A DNA stretch of 27,368 bases, taken from positions 29,496 to 56,863 of the forward strand of contig DAXT01000007.1 of assembly GCA_002506535.1 (NCBI GenBank), in the 5' to 3' direction. The notes below the pieces were generated by a model. That model searched no databases, was not told where the DNA came from, and worked only from the letters and a program-made list of their open reading frames with translations. Positions 1-7,495 of this stretch are shown here, one piece after another. This DNA comes from Methanothrix harundinacea (GTDB lineage: Archaea; Halobacteriota; Methanosarcinia; Methanotrichales; Methanotrichaceae). Position numbers and translations under genes: made by a program. Position 1 is the stretch's first letter, and the number at the start of each line of letters is the position of its first letter.

Positions 1-179
1 ACGAGGTTCCTCTCCCCTTCGAAGATGTGAACCTTCTTGGTTCCCCTCTCCCTCAGCCTGATATCGGTGTATCCCCGGTTTGCGGCCTTCAAAGCCGCCT
101 GTCTCGGCTGTTTTCCCGTGAAAACCCCTATCTCGTTCCCAGAAGCGTCTCGCAACGCGAAGTTTCTTTTATTGGTCAT
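1..179 (-). CDS. Chromosomal protein MC1, C-terminally cut by window edge
   Basis: MC1 is a small, abundant, basic DNA-binding and DNA-bending protein of methanogenic and halophilic euryarchaea. The reverse strand from the ATG at 179 encodes 59 codons beginning MTNKRNFALRDASGNE. The segment GVFTGKQPRQAALKAANRG follows, then RLRERGTKKVHIFEGE. These are the hallmark MC1 blocks as I recall them from Methanosarcina and Methanothrix. About two thirds of the usual roughly 90-residue protein is present; the remainder lies left of the window. A GAGAGGT Shine-Dalgarno-like element sits about 8 nt before the ATG. The gene is divergent from the CysC-like kinase at 430. The spacing of residues around GY/TDI differs slightly from the family, lacking the short insert some orthologues have. 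Confidence 0.93.
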   Translation of the reverse strand, partial: MTNKRNFALRDASGNEIGVFTGKQPRQAALKAANRGYTDIRLRERGTKKVHIFEGERNL

Positions 180-429
180 ATTTTTATACCTCTCATTATC
201 CCTATGCAGTGGAGGTTATGTCCCGATGCATCCCTATATATCAAGAACACTTATATTAATCTTTTGTCTGATCGAATATTTTCTTCGAAGTACAGGAGAG
301 GAGAGTCCTGGATCTTTGGCCCAACCCACCTCTGGTAGGGATGATCCAACCTCTGGGGGACCCTGCTGAAAGTCGGGAGTTCTTCCTCAAGGGAATGATA
401 TTTATTCGCTGAAATTGGGTCTTTATCCC
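180..429. promoter_or_regulatory. Divergent intergenic region between MC1 and cysC-like gene
   Basis: About 250 nt without a convincing gene. For MC1 (minus strand) A/T-rich TATA candidates lie at about 225-260, giving a leader of several tens of bases. For the plus-strand kinase a TATA-like GATATTTATT lies at 397-406. Its centre is about 27 nt before the ATG at 430, so the message would be leaderless. The stretch 285-375 contains short repeated words (CCTCTGG twice, CAGGA/TCCTG arms), but I cannot assign an RNA to it. Two short overlapping plus-strand ORFs here have no recognisable content. Confidence 0.5.
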
Positions 430-975
430 ATGTCTTGGGTTGTCTGGTTTACGGGGCTTCCTGGTTGCGGAAAGACCACCGTCGCCCAGCGGGTGAAGGT
501 GAAGCTGGCGGAGCGAGGCATAAGAGTTCGGGTCCTGGAGCTCGACGAGATCCGCCGGGTCATCACCCCCGAGCCGACCTACACCGACCAGGAGAGGGAG
601 GTGGTATACGCAAGCCTGGCTTACATGGCGATGCTACTCTCGGAGGCAGGGACTAACGTCATCGTCGACGCTACAGCTAACAAGCGCAGATACCGGGAGC
701 TGGCCAGGAGGCTCATCCCCAACTTCTCAGAGGTTTACGTCAAGGCGTCCCTTCCGACCTGCATCGAGCGGGAGCGGGGCCGGAAGGCCGCATACTCCCC
801 TCGGGGGATATACGCCAAAGCTGGTGAGGAGGGAGCGACGGTTCCGGGGGCAGACGTCGCCTACGAGGAGCCGATCGATCCCAGTGTGGTGGTAGACGCC
901 GAGGGGCTAGATCCAGACCGGAACGCAGAGGTTGTGGTGGGATGGATCCTCGCCACCTTCGAAGATGCGAAATGA
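430..975 (+). CDS. Adenylylsulfate kinase-like P-loop kinase (CysC family)
   Basis: Predicted cytosolic kinase of the APS-kinase fold, which phosphorylates adenylylsulfate to PAPS with ATP. The Walker A motif GLPGCGKTT lies about ten residues from the start. The acceptor-site-like LELDEIRRVITP follows at about residue 40, and the C-terminal half has the CysC-type pattern CIERERGRK...GIYAKA. Length (181 aa) fits the 175-200 aa family. I chose the ATG at 430 over the upstream in-frame TTG at 415 because it lies one promoter length from the TATA-like box at 397-406. No ATP sulfurylase or sulfate-assimilation gene is nearby, so the true substrate may not be APS. A related small-molecule kinase of the same fold is possible. 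Confidence 0.75.
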   Translation: MSWVVWFTGLPGCGKTTVAQRVKVKLAERGIRVRVLELDEIRRVITPEPTYTDQEREVVYASLAYMAMLLSEAGTNVIVDATANKRRYRELARRLIPNFSEVYVKASLPTCIERERGRKAAYSPRGIYAKAGEEGATVPGADVAYEEPIDPSVVVDAEGLDPDRNAEVVVGWILATFEDAK

Positions 976-1030
976 TATATTCTGCTGGAAAGGTTAATAT
1001 CGTGACACTTCTCTCATCTCGTACGGAGGA

Positions 1031-2191
1031 ATGAGATTGAGATCAGATGCTGGCTTCGTCGGATTTGACGGAACGGAGAATAAGAGAACGATTCTGGCGA
1101 TCGACGCCGTCAAGAAGGCCGGGGGGATAGAGGGAGACCTGAACGTCCTCCTCCGAAGGCCTCACGGACGGGCGAAGAGCGTCCTCTCCAAGCTGATAAG
1201 GCTCTGCGACGCCAAGGCCTACGTCTCGGACGATGCCGACAGGGGAAAGTGGGAGGGGGCGGGATTCTCGGTCCAGGGCGGCTATGAAGACTTCTTCGAG
1301 GACTGCGACTTCATCATGGTGGGAACCCCGGGCGACCAGGAGACCCCTTATGTCGAGGCGGCCCTCGCCCACGACTGTACCGTATCCCTGATGGGAGGAG
1401 CCCACAGAAACAAGATAAAGGCAGCTCTGATAGAGAAGGGATTCGAGATCACCGACGACCTCGAGGCGGACTTCGGGCGGGAGTTCTTCTTCGGGCTTGA
1501 GAACTACGAGCTATTCCTCAAGGCGAAGCCGAAGGTGATCCAGTGCACCAGCTGCAACACCACAGGGATATGCAGGGCGTCTCTTGCAGCCCGGCCCCTG
1601 GGCCTCAAGATGATCCTCGGAAACATCGATCGAAGGCAGGGCGACCCCCACACCGTCGTCAGGGCGTCCCCTTCCGCCGTCTCCATCGGCAAGGGGGTCG
1701 GCCACCAGGGGACCGACGCCGGAACCGTATTCGAGGAGGTCGAATACAGCATCAGGGCGTCGAAGATACCCACCACCGTCCCCCACACCAGCTTCCTCGA
1801 ATTCGTCTTCGAGGGTGAGGTGACGCCAGAGGAGTTCCTGGAGAGCCTCGCCGGTACAAGAGAGGTCGTCGTCTTCCCGTATGCCGATGAGGATGGACGC
1901 AAGCACGAGTGGACGAGCGAGATCCTTGAAGCCTTCCTCACGGGGTTTGAGCGGCCCATATCTCCGGAGATCTTCGAACTTATCTTCTCCGACGCCATAA
2001 TCCCCGTCAAGCTCGGCGACTATACCATCCTCCAGGGTGTTATGATGGTCGAGCAGATGTCGATCGCCGTCCCCAACCACGTCGAGTCCTACCTCCTGAG
2101 CGCCGGCTACTCGGCGGAGAAGGTCCACCGCACCGTCGACGAGGCGCTCTCTTGCGTCCACGGAGTATGGCCCGACAGCCTCTCCACCTGA
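1031..2191 (+). CDS. Divergent type II GAPDH-like protein
   Basis: Homologous to archaeal type II glyceraldehyde-3-phosphate dehydrogenase, which oxidises glyceraldehyde 3-phosphate using NAD(P). The catalytic block CTSCNTTGICR (Cys175) is intact. So are a MGG loop (121-123), an RR...DP segment, GKGVGHQGTDAGTV, and PTTVPHTSFLEF, where a His is kept near the expected catalytic position. The N-terminus is odd: where GAPDH has a GxGxxG nucleotide-binding loop, this protein has VGFDGTENKRT. It is also about 45 aa longer than usual (386 aa). It may be a paralogue with altered cofactor use rather than the glycolytic enzyme. The start is uncertain: a GGAGG lies only about 1 nt before ATG 1031 but 7 nt before an in-frame TTG at 1037. 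endA follows after 13 nt. Confidence 0.78.
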   Translation: MRLRSDAGFVGFDGTENKRTILAIDAVKKAGGIEGDLNVLLRRPHGRAKSVLSKLIRLCDAKAYVSDDADRGKWEGAGFSVQGGYEDFFEDCDFIMVGTPGDQETPYVEAALAHDCTVSLMGGAHRNKIKAALIEKGFEITDDLEADFGREFFFGLENYELFLKAKPKVIQCTSCNTTGICRASLAARPLGLKMILGNIDRRQGDPHTVVRASPSAVSIGKGVGHQGTDAGTVFEEVEYSIRASKIPTTVPHTSFLEFVFEGEVTPEEFLESLAGTREVVVFPYADEDGRKHEWTSEILEAFLTGFERPISPEIFELIFSDAIIPVKLGDYTILQGVMMVEQMSIAVPNHVESYLLSAGYSAEKVHRTVDEALSCVHGVWPDSLST

Positions 2192-2204
2192 GCCTCCGGA
2201 TCTC

Positions 2205-3263
2205 ATGTCCGATGACCCGATACGCGGCGACCTCTCCGGAAAGAAGGTCCTCCTGGGAGGAGAGGCGACGGAGGAGCTCTACGACCAGGGGTCCTTTGGA
2301 AGGCCCGTCGAGGGGGGGCTTCAGCTCTCCCTGGTGGAGGCGGCCTACCTCCTCGACCGGGGGAGGATAAAAGTCAGCCTCGGCGGGGCCGACCTCGACT
2401 TCCGATCCTTCTTCGAGGCGGCGACAGCGATAGAAGCCGGTTTTGAGTTCAGATACGTCGTCTACAAGGACCTCCGGGAGAGGGGCTACTACGTCCAGCC
2501 TGGGGTCACCGACTTCCGGGTCTACCCCAGGGGCGGAAAGCCGGGAAAGACTGCGGCCGAGTTCTACGTCCAAGTGATCTCCGAGAGGCAGCCGGTACCC
2601 CTAAACGATCTGGTGGCCCCCATGAAGGTGGCAAAACAGATGAGAAAGAGGCTGATGCTGGCGGTCGTCGACGAGGAGAGCGATATAACCTTCTACGAGG
2701 CGAGGGAGAGGGAGCTCAAAGGCGATACGAAGTTGGAGGTCGGGGGAGGTACCGCCACCCTCCTGGAGGACAGGGTTATGCTCTGGGACCCCGAATCCTC
2801 AGAGCGTCTCCACGAGGGGGGTTTCTACGGGAAGCCCGGTGGCGGGAGGCTCCAGCTCTCCCTGGTGGAGTCGGCTTACCTTCTTGAGAAGGGCGCCCTC
2901 AAGATCGTCGATCGGTCCGGGATGGACCTCAACCTAGAAGAGTTCGAAAAGAGAGCGAGGGTCGTCGAGGAGGACTTCGATATGAAGCACCGGGTCTACC
3001 GGGACCTCCGGGAGAAAGACCTGGTGGTCAAGACCGGATTCAAGTTCGGGAGCCACTTTCGGGTCTATAAGAGGGTGGAGAGCTCAAAGAAGGTCCCCCA
3101 CTCCGAGTACCTCGTCCACTCCATCCCCGACGATCACGTATTCCACCTCCCTGTCGTCTCCCGGGCCGTCCGGCTCGCCCACAGCGTCAGGAAGGTGATG
3201 ATCTTCGCTCGAGAGGAAGAAGGCTTGGTGAGGTACCTGGAGATCGGACGGCTGAAGCCCTGA
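2205..3263 (+). CDS. endA: tRNA-splicing endonuclease EndA, two-repeat form
   Basis: Cleaves introns from precursor tRNAs at bulge-helix-bulge sites. The 352-aa chain contains two copies of the endonuclease module, as in the alpha2-type enzymes of Archaeoglobus and Methanosarcina. Each copy has a GLQLSLVEAAYLL or RLQLSLVESAYLL segment and a YRDLRE-like segment. The second copy carries the catalytic triad: Tyr288 (HFRVY), His299 (VPHSEY) and Lys330 (VRKVMIF). The first copy keeps FRVY but has no His in the equivalent place (residues 117-122), so it is the structural, non-catalytic repeat. That is normal for this class. The gene lies 13 nt after the GAPDH-like gene and is probably co-transcribed with it. 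The TPR gene follows after 6 nt. Confidence 0.95.
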   Translation: MSDDPIRGDLSGKKVLLGGEATEELYDQGSFGRPVEGGLQLSLVEAAYLLDRGRIKVSLGGADLDFRSFFEAATAIEAGFEFRYVVYKDLRERGYYVQPGVTDFRVYPRGGKPGKTAAEFYVQVISERQPVPLNDLVAPMKVAKQMRKRLMLAVVDEESDITFYEARERELKGDTKLEVGGGTATLLEDRVMLWDPESSERLHEGGFYGKPGGGRLQLSLVESAYLLEKGALKIVDRSGMDLNLEEFEKRARVVEEDFDMKHRVYRDLREKDLVVKTGFKFGSHFRVYKRVESSKKVPHSEYLVHSIPDDHVFHLPVVSRAVRLAHSVRKVMIFAREEEGLVRYLEIGRLKP

Positions 3264-3269
3264 GCTTGG

Positions 3270-3740
3270 ATGAGATCACTGAATATTATGTTCTTTCGGC
3301 GGCCGGGAATCCGCAGGCTCTTTTCGTCCTTGCGTCCTGCTCATCCTCCGATGGTCGCCACCCCCGACCATCGAGATCTGATCCGGAAGGGCGACTGCCG
3401 TCTTAAAGAGGGAGAGCTCGATATCGCCCTCAAATCCTACCGAAAGGCCGCCCGGATCCACCCCTCCAGCTCGGCGGAGAAGAAGGCGGCCCTCGTCCTG
3501 GGTATGATGGGAAGGTATATGGAGGCGATCGGATCCCTCGACAGGGCGGCAAAGATCGATCCCCAGGATCCGGAGGCTTGGATCTTTCGGGGTTTTCTCT
3601 TCTGGAGGCTCCTGAGGTGGGAAGAAGCCCTGGCGAGCTTCGAGCGGGCCATCGTCCTCCGTCCGGAGGACGGATACCCCAGATACTATAGAGACATCGC
3701 AGCAGAGGAGACGGCTAAAAGAAGAAGACGGCGAACCTGA
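3270..3740 (+). CDS. TPR-repeat protein
   Basis: Small tetratricopeptide-repeat protein of 156 aa, presumably a protein-protein interaction module of unknown partner. About three TPR helix pairs are visible after residue 35: IRKGDCRLKEGELDIALKSY, then GMMGRYMEAIGSLDRAAKID, then WRLLRWEEALASFERAI. Each has the typical A...G...A spacing and ends in HP, DP or RP. The tail is strongly basic (AKRRRRRT). No signal peptide is evident. The ATG at 3270 lies 6 nt after the endA stop. Internal ATGs at codons 7 and 28 are possible alternatives, because the first 30 residues lie outside the repeats. Confidence 0.8.
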   Translation: MRSLNIMFFRRPGIRRLFSSLRPAHPPMVATPDHRDLIRKGDCRLKEGELDIALKSYRKAARIHPSSSAEKKAALVLGMMGRYMEAIGSLDRAAKIDPQDPEAWIFRGFLFWRLLRWEEALASFERAIVLRPEDGYPRYYRDIAAEETAKRRRRRT

Positions 3741-3791
3741 TGGTGATGATCCAGGATCTCCTCGATCGCAGGTCTATCCGGCGGCGGCGGA

Positions 3792-3863
3792 TGGACTCGG
3801 CGGGATTCGAACCCGCGGCCTTTACCTTGCGAAGGTAACGATCTACCCCTGATCTACGAGCCC
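3792..3863 (-). tRNA. tRNA-Ala (anticodon CGC)
   Basis: The reverse strand folds into a 72-nt cloverleaf without intron or encoded CCA. The acceptor stem is GGGCTCG/CGAGTCC, with a G3:U70 wobble pair that is the alanine identity element. The D stem is GATC/GATC. The anticodon stem is TTACC/GGTAA with loop TTCGCAA, giving anticodon CGC. A five-base variable loop and a T arm GCGGG-TTCGAAT-CCCGC follow. Its 5' end is 25 nt downstream of the aEF-1beta stop codon on the same strand, and I see no well-placed TATA box of its own. It may be processed from the mfnE/aEF-1beta transcript. Confidence 0.96.
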
Positions 3864-3888
3864 GATACTTAAACCAAAACGGGGAGGT

Positions 3889-4155
3889 TTAGAGGAGTCC
3901 TACCCCTTCAACTTCTACCGACTGGACGCCCTCTACGGACGCTATGGCGACCTCCAGCTCCTCGGTACCTGTGACCCCCTCCGACAGGATCACCGCCACC
4001 ATCAGAGCCTTCAGGCCGAAGGCTATCGGCTCTTCGGCGAAGCCGTGAAGCCTTGCTCCCTGCGGAAGGACCGCCTTGATGGCATCCTTCAGCCTCTCCA
4101 TATCCACATCGGTCCCATCGGGCATTACCTTCAACTTTGCGGCAACCTCTCCCAC
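3889..4155 (-). CDS. Translation elongation factor aEF-1 beta
   Basis: Archaeal EF-1beta, the guanine-nucleotide exchange factor for EF-1alpha. The 88-residue product has the family core VAAKLKVMPDG, then EEPIAFGLKALMVAVIL, and a closing EGVQSVEV. I chose the GTG at 4155 as the start because GGTGAT lies 6 nt upstream of it and the product then begins like its relatives (GEVAAK). The longer reading from a GTG at 4164 would use that Shine-Dalgarno sequence as codons. The gene lies directly after the zinc-ribbon gene, an arrangement I recognise as common in euryarchaea, and before tRNA-Ala. Confidence 0.93.
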   Translation of the reverse strand: MGEVAAKLKVMPDGTDVDMERLKDAIKAVLPQGARLHGFAEEPIAFGLKALMVAVILSEGVTGTEELEVAIASVEGVQSVEVEGVGLL

Positions 4156-4165
4156 AAATATCACC

Positions 4166-4333
4166 TTAGGGCCCCAAGAACCCGCAGTTGGGACAGGTAT
4201 AGGGGTTGCTCTGCTTTCTGCATCTGCTGCATCTCAAAATTATCTCCCCACAGTTGGGGCAGGGGAACCTGGCGCCGACAGGCCCGATCAACGTCACTCC
4301 GCATGACATGCATCTATCTGATTTTTCCGTCAT
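4166..4333 (-). CDS. Small zinc-ribbon RNA-binding-type protein (DUF1610-like)
   Basis: A 55-aa protein readable directly from the reverse strand. It has four cysteine knuckles: CMSC (8-11), CPNC (25-28), CSRC (35-38) and CPNC (47-50), i.e. two zinc ribbons. It matches the small archaeal zinc-finger proteins almost always encoded just before aEF-1beta and usually annotated as zinc-ribbon RNA-binding proteins. Its ATG (4333-4331) overlaps the mfnE stop codon in an ATGA arrangement, so translation is probably coupled. aEF-1beta starts about 10 nt after its stop. A role at the ribosome or on RNA is suggested by context only. Confidence 0.92.
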   Translation of the reverse strand: MTEKSDRCMSCGVTLIGPVGARFPCPNCGEIILRCSRCRKQSNPYTCPNCGFLGP

Positions 4334-5028
4334 GTTACTCTCTCTTCCGTGCTCTGATCGATCCTCGGGTATAAACTTTCCCTTACGTCAGGACCGGATC
4401 GACCAACACCTCCCCCTCTTATAAGGGTTCCGCCCTTCCCCGCCTTCAACCTCGCGATGAACCTGTCGGGGTCCCTCCCGTCGAGGACGAGGCAGCTTCG
4501 TCCTGAACTCTTCAGGATCCGCAGGGCACCCTGATCGATACACGTTCTCTTCCCGATGAGAGATTCTGCGGAGATCTCCTCTTCGATTTCACCGTCCAGG
4601 ATCACCCCTTCTACGTCGGTGGCCTTGACGAAGTCGGCCTCAAGCCTCCAGGCGACGAGGGCGGCGACGGAGTCGGATGTATAATCCCAGCTGTGCTCAA
4701 GCTCCCGGTCGTCTCGCATCAGAGGACGGCTGGGGAGGAGGACCCAGACCCCGGACCCGGGCCTTCTTATCTCATCCGTCAGAGCCGCCCCCGTCCTGTC
4801 CGCAAGAAAGAAGGCGTACTCTTCCATCGCCAGTATCGCCATCCAGTGAGCCGTCTCTTCGCAGATGTCGTATCTATTGGATAGATCTCTCACTAGGTCC
4901 GCCATGGGGCCGCCGCCAGGAACTACCAGGAAAGAGACCCCCTCCTCTGAGAGAGAGACAAGCCTCCTGACGATATCTCTTGAAACGTCGATAAGACTTC
5001 CGCCGATCTTGATTATGGAGAAGTTCAT
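4330..5028 (-). CDS. mfnE: Amino-acid-kinase-fold protein, likely MfnE (methanofuran biosynthesis)
   Basis: Likely 5-(aminomethyl)-3-furanmethanol phosphate kinase, which makes the diphosphate intermediate used to build methanofuran, the first one-carbon carrier of methanogenesis. From the ATG at 5028 the 232-aa product begins MNFSIIKIGGSL, the amino-acid-kinase phosphate loop. It continues with VVPGGGPMADLV, the substrate-side VLLPSRPL, EHSWDYTSDS, and KATDVEGV near the ATP site. EHSW-TSDS and LLPS resemble my recollection of M. jannaschii MfnE (MJ0458). In-frame codons continue upstream to 5157, but that part looks non-coding. An ATG at 5049 lies about 25 nt from a CATAAGAT box and could be a leaderless start. 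It shares ATGA with the zinc-ribbon gene. Confidence 0.82.
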   Translation of the reverse strand: MNFSIIKIGGSLIDVSRDIVRRLVSLSEEGVSFLVVPGGGPMADLVRDLSNRYDICEETAHWMAILAMEEYAFFLADRTGAALTDEIRRPGSGVWVLLPSRPLMRDDRELEHSWDYTSDSVAALVAWRLEADFVKATDVEGVILDGEIEEEISAESLIGKRTCIDQGALRILKSSGRSCLVLDGRDPDRFIARLKAGKGGTLIRGGGVGRSGPDVRESLYPRIDQSTEERVT

Positions 5029-5248
5029 GGGAGAGACTGGGCCTTGCATGTATTTCTGGCCAACGGATCTTATGGTTTGATGAGGAGATCGAAGGTGAAG
5101 AAGAAGAGCGCAAAAGCCGATATTGGATGTAGGGTAAAGGAGGGAGATTAAGTCCATCGACTTTTGCCATCCTGGACTACGTCATTTGTCGAATATAAGT
5201 CTTTCGGTTGGCCACTGCCTTTAAGTCTATATAAACGTTCTGGTATTC
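5029..5248. promoter_or_regulatory. Divergent promoter region mfnE / nudix
   Basis: Shared upstream region. For the plus-strand Nudix gene, CTTTAAGT followed by CTATATAAAC (5219-5236) forms an extended TATA region ending 12 nt before the ATG at 5249. A leaderless transcript is likely. For mfnE a weaker TATA-like CATAAGAT (minus strand, near 5068-5076) precedes the ATGs at 5049 and 5028. No other gene is supported here. Confidence 0.6.
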
Positions 5249-5638
5249 ATGAAGACGCCGTCCCTGGCCGCTGACGCCCTCATCCTCTTTCGAGATGGTA
5301 TAGTTCTGATCAGAAGAGAGAACCCGCCCTACCGGGGGAGCTACGCCCTCCCCGGAGGGTTTGTGGAAGTGGGGGAGACGGTCGAGGAAGCGGTCCGGCG
5401 GGAGGCGAAGGAGGAGACTGGGCTGGATATCACCCTCCTGAAGCTGGTGGGGGTCTACTCGAAGCCGGATCGAGACCCCCGGGGGCATGTAGTCTCGGTA
5501 TGCTACCTCGCCTGGGGGAGGGGGGAGGTCTCGGCGGGGTCGGACGCCTCGTCCGCGGAGGTCTTCAGCCCCGAGGTCCTGCCGCCCCTCGCCTTCGACC
5601 ACGCCACTATCGTCAGGGACGGGCTGGAGAAGCTTTAA
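5249..5638 (+). CDS. Nudix hydrolase (ADP-ribose pyrophosphatase-like)
   Basis: Hydrolyses a nucleoside diphosphate linked to another moiety; ADP-ribose is the usual substrate of similar archaeal proteins, but the exact substrate cannot be read from sequence. The Nudix box is complete: GGFVEVGE, then REAKEETGLD, around residues 36-60. The fold's first strand ALILFRDGIVLIRRE and ALPGGFV precede it. Length 129 aa is typical. Start at ATG 5249, close behind a strong TATA region (5219-5236), consistent with a leaderless message. gltX begins 28 nt after its stop with a GAGGAGG motif between, so the two may be co-transcribed. Confidence 0.92.
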   Translation: MKTPSLAADALILFRDGIVLIRRENPPYRGSYALPGGFVEVGETVEEAVRREAKEETGLDITLLKLVGVYSKPDRDPRGHVVSVCYLAWGRGEVSAGSDASSAEVFSPEVLPPLAFDHATIVRDGLEKL

Positions 5639-5666
5639 GACCTCCGTTGAGAGGAGGTGGTCTTGA

Positions 5667-7364
5667 ATGGCCGACGATATCAGGGAGATCATAGAGAAGT
5701 ACGCCCTTCAGAACGCCGTGAAGTACAGGGCCGCGCCCCAGGCGGGAGCGGTGATGGGAAAGCTGATGGGCGAGAGGCCGGACCTGCGGGGGAGGGCGAA
5801 GGAGATGGCGCCCATAGTCGCCTCGGTCCTCTCAGAGGTGGCGGGAGGGGGGCCGGAGGAGTGGGAGAAGCGGCTTATGGAGATCGCCCCAGAGCTTCTC
5901 GCGGAGCTCGGCGGAAAGAAGGAGCCGGATAAGGGGCTAGCCGCCCTCTCCGGGGCCGAAGGCGGCGTCGTCATGAGGTTTGCCCCAAACCCCAACGGCC
6001 CGCCGACGGTCGGGTCCGCCCGGGGGATCATCATCAACTCCGAGTACGTCAGAAGGTATGGCGGAAGGTTCCTCCTCCGCTTCGACGACACCGACCCCGT
6101 CAACAAGAGGCCGATGCCCGAGGCTTACGGCTGGTACATCGAGGACTGCCGGTGGCTGGGGGCGGTCCCCGACGAGGTGATCATCGCCAGCGACCGTCTC
6201 CCCCGGTATTACGAGGTGGCTGAAGAGCTGATAAAGAGGGGCGGAGCCTACGTATGCCGGTGCGATCAGGCGACCTTCAAGGCTCTGAAGGATGGTGCAA
6301 AACCCTGTCCTCACAGGGGCACCAGCCCCGAGGAGAACATGGCCCTCTGGGGTGAGATGATCAACGGCGGCCTGGGACCCGGCGACGCCGTCCTCAGGAT
6401 AAAGACGGATATACTCCACAAGGACCCGGCGTTGCGGGACTGGGCCGCCTTTCGGATCGTCACCGCCGACCACCCGAGAGTCGGCGATAGGTACAGGGTC
6501 TGGCCGCTCCTCGACTTCGAGTCCGCCGTCGAGGACCACCTCCTGGGGGTGACCCACATCCTCCGGGGTAAAGACCTGATGGACAGCGAGCGGAGGCAGC
6601 GGTACCTCTACGATCACATGGGCTGGAATTACCCCAAGACGATCCACTGGGGGAGGATCAAGATCCACCAGTTCGGCTCCTTCAGCACCTCCGCCCTCCG
6701 GCGGGCCCTGGAGGCGGGGGAGTACTCCGGCTGGGACGACGCGCGGATGCCGACGGTCCGGGCCCTCCGGCGGAGGGGGATCCGCCCCGAGGCGCTCAGG
6801 AAGTTCATCATCGAGCTCGGGGTCGGGGAGACGGATATCAGCATCAGCATGGACTCGGTCTACGCCGAGAACCGGAAGATCATCGACCCATCGGCAAGGA
6901 GGAGGTTCTTCGTCAAGGACCCGGTAGAGATGGAGATAGGGGGCGAGATCCCCGAGGTCGCGACCGCCCCCTTCCACCCGACCCTGGACCTGGGTCTTCG
7001 CGAAATACCCGCAGGGCCCAAGCTCCTCGTCTCCGCCGACGATCTCGCGGACCTGAAGGCGGGGGTACGCTTCAGGCTCAAAGACCTCTGCAACGTCGAG
7101 GTCGTCTCCACAGATCCCCTCCGGGGACGGGTCATCGGGACCGACCCCCACCAGGCAAAGGAGATGAAGCTACGGATCATCCACTGGGCTCCCCCCGACG
7201 GCGTCCCCGTCCGGGTGATGCGCCCCGACGGCGTCGACTCCGGTATAGGTGAGGTCGGGATAAGAGAAGACCTCGACAGGATCGTCCAGTTCGAGAGGTA
7301 CGGCTTCGTCCGGATCGATTACGTCTCGCAGGACGGGGTAGTCGCCTACTTCGCCCACCGTTGA
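5667..7364 (+). CDS. gltX: Glutamyl-tRNA synthetase, archaeal type
   Basis: Charges tRNA-Glu with glutamate (class Ib synthetase, archaeal/eukaryotic branch with a beta-barrel anticodon domain). The N-terminal helical part (about 1-95) is followed by the catalytic Rossmann domain starting MRFAPNPNGPP. FDDTDP, YIEDCRWLGA and HILRGKDLMDS follow, then a KMSKS-region equivalent FSTSALRR near residue 340. The C-terminal portion ends in IVQFERYGFVRID. The usual HIGH motif is replaced by TVGS (PPTVGSARG). I recall the closely similar PPTLGS in Methanosarcina GluRS, so this is probably lineage-specific rather than inactivating. Length 565 aa is normal. The start ATG follows GAGGAGGTGGT about 10 nt upstream. 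Confidence 0.95.
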   Translation: MADDIREIIEKYALQNAVKYRAAPQAGAVMGKLMGERPDLRGRAKEMAPIVASVLSEVAGGGPEEWEKRLMEIAPELLAELGGKKEPDKGLAALSGAEGGVVMRFAPNPNGPPTVGSARGIIINSEYVRRYGGRFLLRFDDTDPVNKRPMPEAYGWYIEDCRWLGAVPDEVIIASDRLPRYYEVAEELIKRGGAYVCRCDQATFKALKDGAKPCPHRGTSPEENMALWGEMINGGLGPGDAVLRIKTDILHKDPALRDWAAFRIVTADHPRVGDRYRVWPLLDFESAVEDHLLGVTHILRGKDLMDSERRQRYLYDHMGWNYPKTIHWGRIKIHQFGSFSTSALRRALEAGEYSGWDDARMPTVRALRRRGIRPEALRKFIIELGVGETDISISMDSVYAENRKIIDPSARRRFFVKDPVEMEIGGEIPEVATAPFHPTLDLGLREIPAGPKLLVSADDLADLKAGVRFRLKDLCNVEVVSTDPLRGRVIGTDPHQAKEMKLRIIHWAPPDGVPVRVMRPDGVDSGIGEVGIREDLDRIVQFERYGFVRIDYVSQDGVVAYFAHR

Positions 7365-7495
7365 AGGTTCGCGAGGCGTTGAGGCTGAAGGTGGAGCTTT
7401 CGGGGGAGGCGCTCCCTCCCCCATCTCAGCGCAAAATAGTTATTGCAAAAGAGATAGTCTGTCGATTTAACTTCCGATAATAATGAGGAACCAAT
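7365..7495 (+). promoter_or_regulatory. gltX-hicA intergenic region
   Basis: A 131-nt gap whose second half (7435-7485) is clearly more A/T-rich than its surroundings. It holds a GATTTAAC TATA-like element around 7464-7471, about 28 nt before the hicA start. GAGG at 7484-7487 is the likely hicA ribosome-binding site, 8 nt before the TTG. HicAB-type systems normally autoregulate at such a site, but no clear operator repeat is visible. Confidence 0.4.

Noticed and set aside
4330..5028. Amino-acid kinase as isopentenyl phosphate kinase or fosfomycin kinase
   Set aside because: The EHSW-TSDS and VLLPS blocks and the short length match MfnE-type kinases better from memory; a structural search would decide.
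5937..7151. 404-codon minus-strand ORF opposite gltX, and similar long antisense ORFs (for example 1511-2206, 11320-11976, 16539-17372)
   Set aside because: High-GC third-position bias opens antisense frames. The sense strand encodes clear enzymes and the antisense products are Pro/Arg/Gly/Asp-rich without motifs.
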